Counted from the first letter of the stretch, positions 41,201 through 50,941 are shown. The stretch: DNA of 64,000 nt from CAIKZZ01 sp036742455 (GCA_036742455.1 DAINQU010000006.1:92380-156379); one strand, 5' to 3'. Numbers and translations are program-made. The notes: generated from the letters alone by a model not told the origin.

Positions 41201-42400
41201 TCAGGCCCGCCCGGGCCGGATGGCAAACAACCAGGGCAGCGCCAAGAGGGCCGCCGCGCCGAAGACGGCGGCGAGGCCGCCGCTGCTGGCGTACAACTGG
41301 GGGGCAACCTGACCGCCCGCAAAGGCGCCCAGAAACTGAGCGGTCGCAAAGATTCCGAGCGCTGCGCCGCGCAATTCGGCCGGTGCCGACTGCGACAACC
41401 GGGCGGGGACACGGGCCTCGAGGTAATTGAAGGCCGCAAAAAAGACCACCATCGTCAGCGACAGGCTCCAGTAGTGGTGGTGTGTGTAGACGAGCGCCGC
41501 CAGCGCCACACCGATCAAGGCCACCCCGAGGCGCATCACGGTGACCGGTGACTGGGCGCGCTCGCTGGCGAGCACGAGCGGTACGGTCAGCGGCACGGAG
41601 CCCAGGAATACCCATAGGTAGGTCTTCCAGTGCTCGCCGAGCGGGATGCCGAGTCCGTCCGACAGCGCATGCGGCACACCCACGAAGGCCGCGGTGAGCA
41701 TCGCGTTCAACACGAACATGCCGACGTAGTACGGCACGAGGGTCGCTGTGAACGCGTCGGCGAAGCGGGGACGGGTCGTCTGCGAGCGGTGGGTGGCCTC
41801 AGACGCCTCGGCATGCGGGACCGTGGTGTGCAGCAACACGAGGCACAGCACCGCGAGGGCGGCCATCGCCCAAAAGATGCCCCGCACACCAATGGCGGCT
41901 TCCAGAGGCGGCGCGGCCACCAGTGACACCACGAACGAACCGCCGATGCTGATCCCGATCAGTGCCATCGCACGCGTGCGTATCTCGGCGCGCGTGAGGT
42001 CGGCGAGCAGCGCAGACACCGGGCCGGAAATCGCGCCGGCACCCTGCACCATGCGCGCGAGGATCACGCCACCGATCCCTGTCGACAGCCCGCCGATCAC
42101 GGAGCCCGCGGCATACAGCAGAAGGCCTGCGGTAATGACGCCGCGTCGGCCATAGCGATCGGACAGCAATCCGAACGGAATTTGCAGCACGGCCTGCGTC
42201 AGCCCATACGCACCCATCGCCAGTCCGATCTTCAGCGGGGTCGCTCCCGGCAGGCCCGTTGTGTACAGGACAAGCACCGGCAACAACAGAAACAATCCAA
42301 GCATGCGCGCGGCATAGATCGCCGACAGCGAACTGAGCGCGCGCCGCTCCAGCGGCAGCAGCGCAAGGCGTGGCGGGCGAGGCGTCTTTTGGGTGTCCAC
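41201..42400 (-). CDS. MFS transporter (YajR-like)
   Basis: This 399-residue protein has about 12 hydrophobic segments and the major facilitator motif A LSDRYGRRGVITAGLLLYAAG after segment 2 (near residue 80). Substrate is not predictable; proteins at this place beside uvrA and ssb in Pseudomonas are annotated as probable drug-efflux MFS. The start is GTG 42400 with AGGAA upstream. It is divergent from uvrA (74-bp gap) and ends 125 bp before the ssb start. Confidence 0.88.
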   Translation of the reverse strand: MDTQKTPRPPRLALLPLERRALSSLSAIYAARMLGLFLLLPVLVLYTTGLPGATPLKIGLAMGAYGLTQAVLQIPFGLLSDRYGRRGVITAGLLLYAAGSVIGGLSTGIGGVILARMVQGAGAISGPVSALLADLTRAEIRTRAMALIGISIGGSFVVSLVAAPPLEAAIGVRGIFWAMAALAVLCLVLLHTTVPHAEASEATHRSQTTRPRFADAFTATLVPYYVGMFVLNAMLTAAFVGVPHALSDGLGIPLGEHWKTYLWVFLGSVPLTVPLVLASERAQSPVTVMRLGVALIGVALAALVYTHHHYWSLSLTMVVFFAAFNYLEARVPARLSQSAPAELRGAALGIFATAQFLGAFAGGQVAPQLYASSGGLAAVFGAAALLALPWLFAIRPGRA

Positions 42401-42474
42401 GGGTATTCCTGAATCGGTCGGGCAACGGCGAATGGTATTCTATCGGATTGCGTCTTTTTTCCTGGACCTAAGCC

Positions 42475-45321
42475 ATGGCCGATATCCGCATTCGTGGGGC
42501 ACGAACTCACAATCTCAAGGGCGTCGACCTCGAGTTGCCGCGCGACCGGCTCATTGTGTTCACCGGATTGTCGGGCTCCGGCAAATCGTCGTTGGCCTTT
42601 GACACCATTTATGCCGAGGGCCAACGTCGCTACGTGGAATCGCTGTCGGCCTACGCGCGCCAGTTTCTGTCGATGATGGAAAAGCCGGATGTCGATTCGA
42701 TCGAAGGCTTGTCACCCGCGATCTCCATCGAACAGAAATCCACGTCCCACAATCCGCGCTCGACGGTCGCCACGGTCACGGAAATCTACGACTACTTGCG
42801 CCTCTTGTACGCACGCGCGGGCACGCCGCGCTGCCCGGATCATCATTTGGACCTGGCAGCGCAGACCGTGAGTCAAATGGTCGATCAGGTCATGGAACTG
42901 CCCGAAGGCACGCCCTTGCTGCTGCTTGCACCGGTGGTGAAGGATCGCAAAGGCGAACACGTCCAGGTTCTCGATGAACTGAAGGGCAAGGGCTTTGTGC
43001 GGGCGCGCGTCGACGGCAAGGTCATTGAGTTGGATGACCCACCGGCACTCGACTTGCGGCGTAAACACACGGTCGAGGCCGTGGTGGACCGATTCAAGGT
43101 GCGCCCCGACCTTGCGCAGCGACTGGCGGAGAGTTTCGAAACGGCGCTGCGTCTCGGCAGTGGCATGGCGACCATCGCGTTCATAGACGATGCGAACCGC
43201 GAACCGCTCGTGTTTTCGGACAAGTTCGCCTGCAACGTCTGCGGGTGGAGCCTACCGGAGCTGGAGCCGCGTCTGTTCTCGTTCAATAACCCAGCGGGCG
43301 CCTGCCCCACCTGCGACGGCCTCGGTGTTAAACAGTTCTTCGATCCAGCTCGTGTCGTCACGCAGCCGCATTTGTCGCTGGCGGCCGGCGCCATTCGGGG
43401 CTGGGATCGGCGCAATGCCTATTACTTCACGATGATCCACTCGCTGGCGAAGCACTACAAATTCGATATCGAGGATCCTTGGAACGCGCTGTCAGAGCCG
43501 ATCAAGCAGGTGCTTCTGTATGGCAGCGGCACCGAGACCATTGAGTTCCGGTACTACGACGGGCGCGGCGCGATGTCGCGCAAACGGCATGCGTTCGAAG
43601 GCATTTTGCCGAACCTAGAGCGCCGCTATCGCGAGACCGACTCCATGATGGTGCGCGAGGAGTTGTCGAAATATCTCGGTAGCAAACCGTGCCCGGATTG
43701 CGCGGGGACTCGCCTCAATGTGGCCGCACGCAACGTGTTCGTCTCAGGACGTAGCATCGCCGCCGTCACCGGCCTCTCGGTCGGTCGTGCGTTGGAGTTC
43801 TTCCGCGACCTCTCGCTGCCCGGCTGGCGCGGCACCATCGCGGTCAAGATCGTCAAGGAAATCCACGATCGCCTCGGCTTCCTCGCCAACGTGGGCCTCG
43901 ATTACCTGACACTGGATCGCAGCGCCGAAACGCTCTCCGGCGGCGAGGCGCAGCGGATCCGGCTGGCCAGCCAAGTCGGCTCCGGTCTCGTGGGCGTGAT
44001 GTACATTCTCGATGAACCGTCCATCGGTCTGCACCAGCGCGACAACCAGCGTTTACTCGATACCTTGGTGCACCTGCGGGATCTGGGCAACACCGTCATC
44101 GTGGTGGAGCACGACGAGGACGCCATCCGACAAGCCGATTACGTGGTCGACATTGGACCGGGCGCCGGCGTGCACGGCGGCGAAATCGTTGCCCAAGGCA
44201 CCGTGGCGGCCATCGAGGCCACGCCGCGCTCACTGACCGGCCAGTACCTCAGCGGTGCGTTGCGAATCGACCCACCGAAGCAACGCGGTCGTTTTGACCC
44301 GAAGCGCGTGTTACGCGTTGTGGGCGCGACCGGCAATAACTTAAAAAAGGTCACTGCCGAGTTCCCAATCGGACTGCTCACCTGCGTCACGGGCGTCTCC
44401 GGCTCAGGCAAGTCGACGCTCGTGAATGACACGTTATTCCGGCGAGTTGCGCAGGCCCTGAACGACGCGTCGGCCGAAGCGGCGCCCTGCGAGCAGATCG
44501 AAGGGCTGCAACATCTGGATCGCGTGATCGACATCGACCAGAGCCCGATCGGCCGTACGCCACGTTCCAATCCGGCGACCTATACCGGGGTTTTCACGCC
44601 CATCCGCGAGCTTTACGCACAGGCGCCCGAATCGCGGGCGCGTGGCTACGAGCCCGGGCGATTCAGTTTCAACGTGAAGGGCGGACGCTGCGAGGCCTGC
44701 CAGGGCGATGGCGTCATCAAAGTGGAAATGCACTTTCTGCCGGACGTGTACGTGCCGTGCGATATCTGCAAGGGCAAGCGCTATAACCGCGAGACACTGG
44801 AGATCCGCTACAAGGGTAAGTCCATCCACGAGGTCCTTGAGATGACCATTGAGGATGCCCACCAGTTCTTCCAAGCAGTGCCTGTCATCGCTCAGAAACT
44901 GCGCACCTTGCTGGACGTGGGGCTGTCCTACGTCCGGCTAGGCCAGAACGCCACCACGCTGTCCGGCGGTGAGGCGCAGCGCGTCAAATTGGCGAAGGAA
45001 CTGTCCAAACGCTCCACCGGGCGCACGCTGTATATCTTGGATGAGCCGACGACCGGTCTGCACTTCCACGACATCGCGCAACTGCTCGTGGTGCTTGGCC
45101 GACTGCGCGATGAAGGCAACACGATCGTCGTGATCGAGCACAACCTCGACGTGGTCAAGGTCGCCGATTGGGTGATCGATCTCGGTCCGGAGGGCGGGGA
45201 TGGAGGCGGTCGGATCCTCGGTTGTGGCACGCCCGAGGCCATCGTCGATCTGCCCGGTTCACACACCGGTCACTATCTCGGCATCCAACTCGGACGGCAC
45301 CCCAACCCGGCGCGGACTTAA
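42475..45321 (+). CDS. uvrA: excinuclease ABC subunit A
   Basis: UvrA is the damage-recognition ATPase of nucleotide excision repair. The 948-residue product has two ABC modules. The first Walker A is GLSGSGKSSLAFDT near residue 31 and the second GVSGSGKSTLVNDT near residue 640. There are two LSGGEAQR signatures and zinc fingers CNVCGWSLPELEPR...CPTCDG and CEACQGDG...CDICKG. Length is about that of E. coli UvrA (940). No LexA box is visible in the 74-bp promoter region. It overlaps the convergent GNAT gene by 4 nt. Confidence 0.98.
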   Translation: MADIRIRGARTHNLKGVDLELPRDRLIVFTGLSGSGKSSLAFDTIYAEGQRRYVESLSAYARQFLSMMEKPDVDSIEGLSPAISIEQKSTSHNPRSTVATVTEIYDYLRLLYARAGTPRCPDHHLDLAAQTVSQMVDQVMELPEGTPLLLLAPVVKDRKGEHVQVLDELKGKGFVRARVDGKVIELDDPPALDLRRKHTVEAVVDRFKVRPDLAQRLAESFETALRLGSGMATIAFIDDANREPLVFSDKFACNVCGWSLPELEPRLFSFNNPAGACPTCDGLGVKQFFDPARVVTQPHLSLAAGAIRGWDRRNAYYFTMIHSLAKHYKFDIEDPWNALSEPIKQVLLYGSGTETIEFRYYDGRGAMSRKRHAFEGILPNLERRYRETDSMMVREELSKYLGSKPCPDCAGTRLNVAARNVFVSGRSIAAVTGLSVGRALEFFRDLSLPGWRGTIAVKIVKEIHDRLGFLANVGLDYLTLDRSAETLSGGEAQRIRLASQVGSGLVGVMYILDEPSIGLHQRDNQRLLDTLVHLRDLGNTVIVVEHDEDAIRQADYVVDIGPGAGVHGGEIVAQGTVAAIEATPRSLTGQYLSGALRIDPPKQRGRFDPKRVLRVVGATGNNLKKVTAEFPIGLLTCVTGVSGSGKSTLVNDTLFRRVAQALNDASAEAAPCEQIEGLQHLDRVIDIDQSPIGRTPRSNPATYTGVFTPIRELYAQAPESRARGYEPGRFSFNVKGGRCEACQGDGVIKVEMHFLPDVYVPCDICKGKRYNRETLEIRYKGKSIHEVLEMTIEDAHQFFQAVPVIAQKLRTLLDVGLSYVRLGQNATTLSGGEAQRVKLAKELSKRSTGRTLYILDEPTTGLHFHDIAQLLVVLGRLRDEGNTIVVIEHNLDVVKVADWVIDLGPEGGDGGGRILGCGTPEAIVDLPGSHTGHYLGIQLGRHPNPART

Positions 45322-45851
45322 GGGCGCCGCGGGGCGGAGGCGCTCGTGAAATGCTGGCGCACTTCGCCGTCGCGCACGCGTTCGTCGTAGTGACCTTGCG
45401 TGTATGCCATCACCGTCTGTCGCCAAAACAGCACGGCGCCCTTGTTCGGTACGGCCTCGGACACCTCCCAGCGACCCGAGAAGCGGCTAAAGATCAAATT
45501 CGCCGCTGCGCGGCCAATGCCACGGCGACGGTACGGGCGTCGAATGTAGAACTCGGCCATTCGGTAATCAAAGCCGTCGCGCGCCGGCGAGGGCAGTAAG
45601 GGCCGGGAAACGAGCGCAAAACCACCCGCTCGACCGTCTTCGAGGATCAACAAGGGGTGAGAGCGGTCATCCCGAAACCAACGCGCCAAGAGTTCGGCTT
45701 CGCGCGAGCCGTGCTCGCCGTAGACGGGGAAAACCCCCGTTCCGCTGAATTGGGACGCGGCACCCAGCTCGTCCAGATACTCAGGGTAAACCGCCTGAAT
45801 CCAGCGCTGGTCGTCGTCAGATCGTTTCGCATCGCGCAGAGACACGGCCAT
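45318..45851 (-). CDS. GNAT family N-acetyltransferase
   Basis: The 177-residue protein shows the GNAT acetyl-CoA loop RRPYRRRGIGRAAANLIFSR (about residues 111-130), preceded by strand-forming segments (PLLILEDGRAGGFALV). The substrate is unknown. ATG 45851 is chosen because the only longer alternative begins with TTG. It overlaps the uvrA end by 4 nt and shares no obvious operon partner. Confidence 0.85.
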   Translation of the reverse strand: MAVSLRDAKRSDDDQRWIQAVYPEYLDELGAASQFSGTGVFPVYGEHGSREAELLARWFRDDRSHPLLILEDGRAGGFALVSRPLLPSPARDGFDYRMAEFYIRRPYRRRGIGRAAANLIFSRFSGRWEVSEAVPNKGAVLFWRQTVMAYTQGHYDERVRDGEVRQHFTSASAPRRP

Positions 45852-45880
45852 GGCGGCATCCCGGTTCAATACGCAGGCAA

Positions 45881-45927
45881 TAAAAAACCGGGTGGATCTC
45901 CCGCTGACGCTGGAGACCCGACCCGGT
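45881..45927 (-). terminator. intrinsic terminator after the small lipoprotein gene
   Basis: On the minus strand ACCGGGT (45921-45927) pairs with ACCCGGT (45887-45893) with a further inner GG-TCTCC/GGAGA-CC stem, followed by TTTTTTA. It lies about 28 nt beyond the stop of the gene at 45956. Confidence 0.75.
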
Positions 45928-45955
45928 CCGAATCACAAGCGCTTTCGCGCAGTGA

Positions 45956-46168
45956 TTACTTCTTCTCTTCGGTCGCGGCCGGAGCAGCGCCAGCCGCCGG
46001 AGCAGCAGCGTCAGCAGCCGGAGCAGCGGCGCCGTCAGCCGGAGCGGCCGGAGCAGCAGCGGCAGGAGCAGCGTCGGCAGCCGGAGCGGCCGGAGCGGCT
46101 TCCTTCGAACCACAAGCAGCAAGAGCGAGCGCCAGCGCAGCGGCGCCGAGAGCGAGTTTCACGTTCAT
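45956..46168 (-). CDS. small Ala/Pro-rich lipoprotein
   Basis: This 70-residue protein has a signal sequence and lipobox MNVKLALGAAALALALAACGS (Cys near residue 19). A low-complexity tail of about 50 residues follows, nearly all A and P with a few D, G, T and E, ending TEEKK. Such tails form extended, flexible chains, perhaps in the periplasm. No function can be assigned. It is monocistronic with a clear terminator; ATG 46168 is preferred over an upstream TTG. It lies opposite uvrA-GNAT and is divergent from pepQ with a 204-bp gap. Confidence 0.8.
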   Translation of the reverse strand: MNVKLALGAAALALALAACGSKEAAPAAPAADAAPAAAAPAAPADGAAAPAADAAAPAAGAAPAATEEKK

Positions 46169-46372
46169 CGGTCGATACCCCAAATTCCAGGAATGGTGAG
46201 TGATCGCGTCCGGACCGGAAATTACTTCCCGGACCGGTCCACGGCCTTCGATTCTACATACTTTCGTGGGGGGGTGCGCAATTGTTGGGATGCATCATGG
46301 CACTCATGCTACAGGGCCGACTACACTGCGACTCCAGTCTCGATCACTGAGACCCCGCGATTTGGAGCCGAT

Positions 46373-47707
46373 ATGCCGTACCCCGCACCCGCCGATCACC
46401 TATTTTCTCAGCATATTTCGAGTTTGCGCCGCACGGTCGATGCCGCGATGGCCGCGACCGAGTGCGATGCATTGGTCATCGGGGCAGGGCTACAGCGCTA
46501 TCGATTCCTGGATGATCAAACGTATCCCTTTTCGGTAAACCCGCACTTCCGCGCGTGGTGTCCGCTCGACAACGCGCCCGGTTCCTTCCTATTGATACGC
46601 TCCGGGGAGCGCCCGGTGCTGTTTTTTCACCAGCCGGAAGACTATTGGCACAAGCCGCCCGAGACGCCCACCGAGGCTTGGCTCAAGGAGTTCGACGTCA
46701 CCGTCCTGCGCCACCCGACGGAAGCCCGCTCGCGCATCCCGGCCGGCGCGGCGTTTATCGGCGAGCCCTTCCCGGAAATGGACGCATGGGGCTTCGGCGC
46801 GATCAACCCGCAGCCGTTGATGGATCGGCTGCATTGGGCACGAGCCGTCAAATCCGAGTACGAGTTAGCCTGCCTGCGCATCGCCGCCCGCCGCGGCGCG
46901 CGCGCGCACGTCGCGGCCGCGGCGGCCTTCCACCGGGGCGCGTCGGAGTACGGCATTCATCTGGCCTATCTCGCCGCCTCTGGGCACACCGAGGCCGCAC
47001 TGCCGTATCCCAACATCATCGCCCTCAATGAAGGGGCGGCCATCCTGCATTACACGGAGTTGCAGTCGGAGTCGCCGAGCGAGCGACGCTCGTTTCTCAT
47101 CGATGCGGGCGCGCAATACCGTGGTTACGCCAGCGACATCACGCGTACTCACGCCGCAACGCCCGGCGGGCGGTTTGGCGCACTGATCGACGCCATGGAG
47201 GCCGCCGAATTGGGTCTGTGTGACCAGGTTCGGGCCGGCACGCCGTACCCGCAGATCCACGACGCCGCTCACCGTGCGATTGGCGAGATCCTCGCCGGTG
47301 AAGGCATCGTCCGTTGCAGCGCTGAGACGGCCGTGGCCTCGGGCCTGACGCGCGTCTTTTTCCCACACGGCATCGGACACCTCCTCGGCCTTCAAGTGCA
47401 CGATATCGGCGGTCATCAAGCGACGCCGGCCGGCGGTACCGCTCCGCCGCCCCCAGAGAACCGCTACCTGCGTTTAACGCGCACGCTCGAGGCCGGCACG
47501 GTCGTCACGATCGAGCCCGGGCTCTACTTCATCGATCTCTTGCTGGAAGAGGCCCGTCGGGACGCGCGGGGTCGCGACATCAACTGGGATGTGGTCGCTG
47601 AGCTGAAGCCCTATGGCGGCGTGCGCATCGAAGACGACGTCGTTGCCACTGACGGCGCGCCGGAAAATCTGACGCGCGACGCGTTCCGGGAGTTCGCCAG
47701 CGCCTAA
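46373..47707 (+). CDS. pepQ: Xaa-Pro dipeptidase PepQ
   Basis: PepQ hydrolyses dipeptides with C-terminal proline. The 444-residue product is the E. coli length (443). It has the N-terminal creatinase-type domain and the pita-bread metal centre: LIDAGAQYRGYASDITRTH, FFPHGIGHLLGLQVHDIGG, GTVVTIEPGLYFI and GGVRIEDDVV. GGAG sits 6 nt before the ATG at 46373; the frame is open further upstream but without homology. It is convergent with purU (15-bp gap). Confidence 0.94.
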   Translation: MPYPAPADHLFSQHISSLRRTVDAAMAATECDALVIGAGLQRYRFLDDQTYPFSVNPHFRAWCPLDNAPGSFLLIRSGERPVLFFHQPEDYWHKPPETPTEAWLKEFDVTVLRHPTEARSRIPAGAAFIGEPFPEMDAWGFGAINPQPLMDRLHWARAVKSEYELACLRIAARRGARAHVAAAAAFHRGASEYGIHLAYLAASGHTEAALPYPNIIALNEGAAILHYTELQSESPSERRSFLIDAGAQYRGYASDITRTHAATPGGRFGALIDAMEAAELGLCDQVRAGTPYPQIHDAAHRAIGEILAGEGIVRCSAETAVASGLTRVFFPHGIGHLLGLQVHDIGGHQATPAGGTAPPPPENRYLRLTRTLEAGTVVTIEPGLYFIDLLLEEARRDARGRDINWDVVAELKPYGGVRIEDDVVATDGAPENLTRDAFREFASA

Positions 47708-47722
47708 GACCGAGGGAATGCC

Positions 47723-48586
47723 TCAGTACCGCGAGAACACCACGGTACGGTTCCCCAACAACAGCACCCGGTGCTCCAACTCGTACTGAAGCGCACGAGC
47801 GAGCACTCGGGTCTCAATTTCACGGCCCACTTCGGCGACTTGTGCCACGGTGAGACCGTGGCTGACGCGTGCGACGTCCTGTTCGATAATCGGCCCCTCG
47901 TCCAGATCCGGCGTGACGTAGTGGGCCGTGGCGCCGATAAGCTTGACGCCGCGGTCGTAGGCCTGCTGATAGGGCTTCGCGCCCTTGAACCCCGGCAAGA
48001 AGCTCTGGTGTATGTTGATCATCCGCCCTGCCAGGTGCGTGCAGACGTCGTCTGAGAGCACCTGCATGTAGCGGGCGAGCACCACCAGGTCCACGCGCTT
48101 GCGTTCAATGATTCGGAGCAGCTGCTTTTCTTGCGCGGCTTTGTTCTCCGGGGTGATCGGCAGATAGTCGAAGGAAATATTGTGGTCGTCCACCAGCTTC
48201 TTCGCGACGCGGTGATTCGACACCACGCCGACGATTTGCATCGGCAACGAGCCCTTCTCTTCCCGATACAACAGGTCGTGCAGGCAATGGTCGTGCGCAG
48301 AGACCATCACCAACACCCGACGACGGGCCTCGCGGTCGACGAGTCGCCAGCTCATTGCAAAGCGGTCGGCCACCGGCTGAAACGCGTCACGAACGGTCTG
48401 GATGTCGGCCGCCTCGGCCAATTGAAAGTGCACCCGCATGCAAAAGACGCCGGTGGGCACGTCCGTGTACTGCATCGAATCCACGACGTTGCCGTGCAAG
48501 GTCAACACGTAGCCGGTGACGGCATGCGCGATACCGGGCGCATCCGAACAGGACAACAGCAACACGTAATCGGGACAGGCGTTCAC
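47723..48586 (-). CDS. purU: formyltetrahydrofolate deformylase
   Basis: PurU hydrolyses 10-formyl-THF to formate and THF, balancing one-carbon units and supplying formate for PurT. The 287-residue product has an N-terminal ACT domain (VLLLSCSDAPGIAHAVTGYV) and a formyltransferase-like domain with NHRVAKKLVDDHNI, NIHQSFLPGFKGAKPYQQAYDRG and IGATAHYVTPDLDEGPI, with catalytic Asn, His and Asp. It starts with GTG 48586; GAGGGG lies about 9 nt upstream. A promoter (48620-48648) precedes it. Confidence 0.95.
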   Translation of the reverse strand: MNACPDYVLLLSCSDAPGIAHAVTGYVLTLHGNVVDSMQYTDVPTGVFCMRVHFQLAEAADIQTVRDAFQPVADRFAMSWRLVDREARRRVLVMVSAHDHCLHDLLYREEKGSLPMQIVGVVSNHRVAKKLVDDHNISFDYLPITPENKAAQEKQLLRIIERKRVDLVVLARYMQVLSDDVCTHLAGRMINIHQSFLPGFKGAKPYQQAYDRGVKLIGATAHYVTPDLDEGPIIEQDVARVSHGLTVAQVAEVGREIETRVLARALQYELEHRVLLLGNRTVVFSRY

Positions 48587-48619
48587 CCAGATCTACCCCT
48601 CGGAACCGTACCGGGCCAC

Positions 48620-48648
48620 ATCATGGGAAGCGCATTGATCGAGGTCAA
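48620..48648 (-). promoter_or_regulatory. promoter of purU
   Basis: On the minus strand TTGACC (48643-48648) and CATGAT (48620-48625) are 17 bp apart, just downstream of the terminator of the ribosomal operon. The predicted start is near 48613, giving a leader of about 27 nt. Confidence 0.55.
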
Positions 48649-48664
48649 TGCCTGCGTCGAAAAC

Positions 48665-48694
48665 AAAAAAAAGGCCGGGGGGTTACCCCGGCCT
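48665..48694 (-). terminator. intrinsic terminator of the rpsM...rplQ operon
   Basis: On the minus strand GGCCGGGG (48693-48686) pairs with CCCCGGCC (48680-48673), followed by eight T residues at 48672-48665. It closes the alpha operon 100 nt after the rplQ stop. Confidence 0.92.
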
Positions 48695-48794
48695 ACTACT
48701 ATGACGACCCAGCGCTCTTGCGAGTCACTGGAATTCGTCGGACTAACCTATCTGGCGTGCTGCACCGGTCGATGCCGGTGGGCAGCTGCGCCCA

Positions 48795-49190
48795 TTACTC
48801 AGCCTGCGCGCCTTCCGGCGCGGCCGCTGCAGCGGCCTTGTCGACGAGCTGCATCAACGCCATCGGCGCCGAGTCACCCGGGCGCATTTCCATCTTCAGG
48901 ATGCGCGTATAACCGCCGGTACGCGCGGCAAAGCGCGGCCCGATGTCGGTGAACAGCTTCTCAACCAACGCATCGTCACGCAGCTTGGCGAACGCGCGAC
49001 GGCGAGCCGCCAAGCTGTCCGACTTACCGAGCGTGATGATCGGTTCGACGACCCGGCGGAGTTCCTTCGCCTTGGGGACGGTGGTGCGGATGGTCTCATA
49101 GCGGAGCAGAGCCGCTGTGAGGTTGCGCATCAGGGCGGCGCGGTGCGCGCTGTTACGCGACAACTGGCGGCCGGTGTTGTGGTGACGCAT
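48795..49190 (-). CDS. rplQ: 50S ribosomal protein L17
   Basis: The 131-residue protein begins MRHHNTGRQLSRNSAHRAAL and contains the KAKELRRVVEPIITLGK segment diagnostic of L17. It lies at the polypeptide exit side of the 50S subunit. It is the last gene of the alpha operon, 37 nt after rpoA. The C-terminal tail (AAAAAAPEGAQAE) is longer and more Ala-rich than in E. coli L17 (127 residues). Confidence 0.98.
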   Translation of the reverse strand: MRHHNTGRQLSRNSAHRAALMRNLTAALLRYETIRTTVPKAKELRRVVEPIITLGKSDSLAARRRAFAKLRDDALVEKLFTDIGPRFAARTGGYTRILKMEMRPGDSAPMALMQLVDKAAAAAAPEGAQAE

Positions 49191-49227
49191 ATCTCTCTCT
49201 TCGCTTCTAGGGGCCTGACGTTACCGT

Positions 49228-50229
49228 TCAGGCCGTCTTGTACTCATCTTCACGACGGAGGGTCGCAGGCGGCCAACCGTCCAGGCGCATGCCGAGCGAC
49301 AGACCGTGGCTCTCGAGCACTTCCTTAATCTCGGTGAGCGACTTCTTGCCGAGGTTCGGCGTACGCAGCAGCTCAACCTCGGTGCGCTGCACCAAGTCTC
49401 CGATGTAATGGATGTTCTCAGCCTTGAGGCAATTCGCGCTGCGAACCGTGAGCTCGAGCTCATCGACTGGACGCAAGAGAATCGCATCAAACTGGGTCTC
49501 GACCGACTTCGAGCCGCCCTCTTCTTGACCCTGCAGGTCAACGAAGACCGACAACTGGTCCTTGAGGATCGAGCCGGCGCGGCGGATCGCTTCTTCCGGA
49601 TCGATCGTCCCGTTGGTCTCGAGGTCGATGATCAACTTATCGAGATCGGTACGCTGCTCGACGCGAGCCGCTTCGACGTTGTACGTCACCTTGCGGACCG
49701 GCGAGAACGACGCATCCAACTGCAGGCGACCGATGGGGCGCGTCTGCTCGTCGAAGTTGCGCGCGATCGCCGGGCGATAGCCACGGCCGCGCTCAATCTT
49801 CAACGTCATGTTGAGTTCGCCCGCCTTCGTCAGGTTGGCGATCACGAGATCCGGGTTCAGAATCTCGACGTCGTGGTCGGTCTGAATGTCGCCCGCCAAC
49901 ACCGGGCCCGGGCCCTTCTTGACGAGGCGCAACTCAGACTCATCACGCGAGTGCATACGCACAGCAACCTGCTTGAGGTTGAGCAAAACGTCGACGACGT
50001 CTTCCTGCACGCCTTCGATCGAGGTGTACTCATGGAGCACGCCGTCAATCTCGACTTCGGTGATCGCCGCGCCAGGCAGCGACGACAACAGCACGCGACG
50101 CAGCGCGTTGCCGAGCGTATGGCCGAAACCACGCTCAAACGGCTCGATCACGACACGAGCATGACGAGGTCCCTGATCAGTGACCTTCACCACTCGCGGC
50201 TTCAGAAATTCAGCGACAGATCCCTGCAT
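49228..50229 (-). CDS. rpoA: RNA polymerase subunit alpha
   Basis: The 333-residue product has the assembly N-terminal domain and the C-terminal domain. The CTD carries TVRSANCLKAENIHYIGDLV with the UP-element contact residues (Arg, Asn, Cys, Lys at the E. coli 265-271 positions). Length matches E. coli (329). It lies 54 nt after rpsD. Confidence 0.99.
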   Translation of the reverse strand: MQGSVAEFLKPRVVKVTDQGPRHARVVIEPFERGFGHTLGNALRRVLLSSLPGAAITEVEIDGVLHEYTSIEGVQEDVVDVLLNLKQVAVRMHSRDESELRLVKKGPGPVLAGDIQTDHDVEILNPDLVIANLTKAGELNMTLKIERGRGYRPAIARNFDEQTRPIGRLQLDASFSPVRKVTYNVEAARVEQRTDLDKLIIDLETNGTIDPEEAIRRAGSILKDQLSVFVDLQGQEEGGSKSVETQFDAILLRPVDELELTVRSANCLKAENIHYIGDLVQRTEVELLRTPNLGKKSLTEIKEVLESHGLSLGMRLDGWPPATLRREDEYKTA

Positions 50230-50283
50230 AGGAGCACCTTAGCCAATCAGAGGTCCGCAGCAATCCTGCGGACCATGAGGCGA

Positions 50284-50907
50284 TTACTTGGAGTACAACT
50301 CGACGACGAGGTTCTCGTTGATGTCCGGCAGAATCTCGTCGCGATCCGGGATCGACTTCAGCGTACCGGTCATCTTCTTCTCGTCCACGATTACCCAGTC
50401 CGGGAAACCCGACTGAGCGGCGAGGCTGAGCGCAGTGGCCACGCGGCCCTGCTTCTTGGCGTGCTCGCGGACCTCAATGAGGTCGCCGGCGCCGCACTGG
50501 TAGGAGGCAACATTCACCACCTTACCGTTAACCGAGATGCCCTTGTGGGACACCAGCTGGCGCGCTTCCGAACGCGTGGACGCGAAGCCCATGCGATACA
50601 CCACGTTGTCGAGGCGCCCTTCGAGCGACTTCAACAAGTTCTCGCCGGTTGCACCCGGACGACCGGCCGCAGCCGCGTAGTAGTTACGGAACTGACGCTC
50701 AAGCACGCCGTACATGCGACGCAGCTTCTGCTTTTCACGCAGCTGCACGCCGTAATCCGACAGACGCTGCTTACGTTCACCCTTGATGCCGCCCGGCGGC
50801 ACTTCGAGTTTGCACTTCGATTCGAGCGTCTTAACGCCGCTCTTCAGGAAGAGATCAGTACCCTCGCGACGCGAGAGCTTGCACTTGGGACCGAGATACC
50901 TGGCCAT
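50284..50907 (-). CDS. rpsD: 30S ribosomal protein S4
   Basis: The 207-residue protein starts MARYLGPKCKLSRREGTDLF and has the S4 RNA-binding domain (LEGRLDNVVYRMGFASTRSEARQLVSHKGISVNGK). S4 nucleates 30S assembly and in E. coli represses translation of the alpha operon by binding its leader. The rpsK gap is 34 nt. Confidence 0.99.
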   Translation of the reverse strand: MARYLGPKCKLSRREGTDLFLKSGVKTLESKCKLEVPPGGIKGERKQRLSDYGVQLREKQKLRRMYGVLERQFRNYYAAAAGRPGATGENLLKSLEGRLDNVVYRMGFASTRSEARQLVSHKGISVNGKVVNVASYQCGAGDLIEVREHAKKQGRVATALSLAAQSGFPDWVIVDEKKMTGTLKSIPDRDEILPDINENLVVELYSK

Positions 50908-50941
50908 TGCGTTCCTCGAATAGGTCGCTTAAATGCGACCG

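Noticed and set aside
42400..42475. LexA box in the uvrA promoter
   Set aside because: No CTG-N10-CAG or similar palindrome was found in the 74-bp gap; only weak overlapping TATTCT/TAGAAT boxes are seen.
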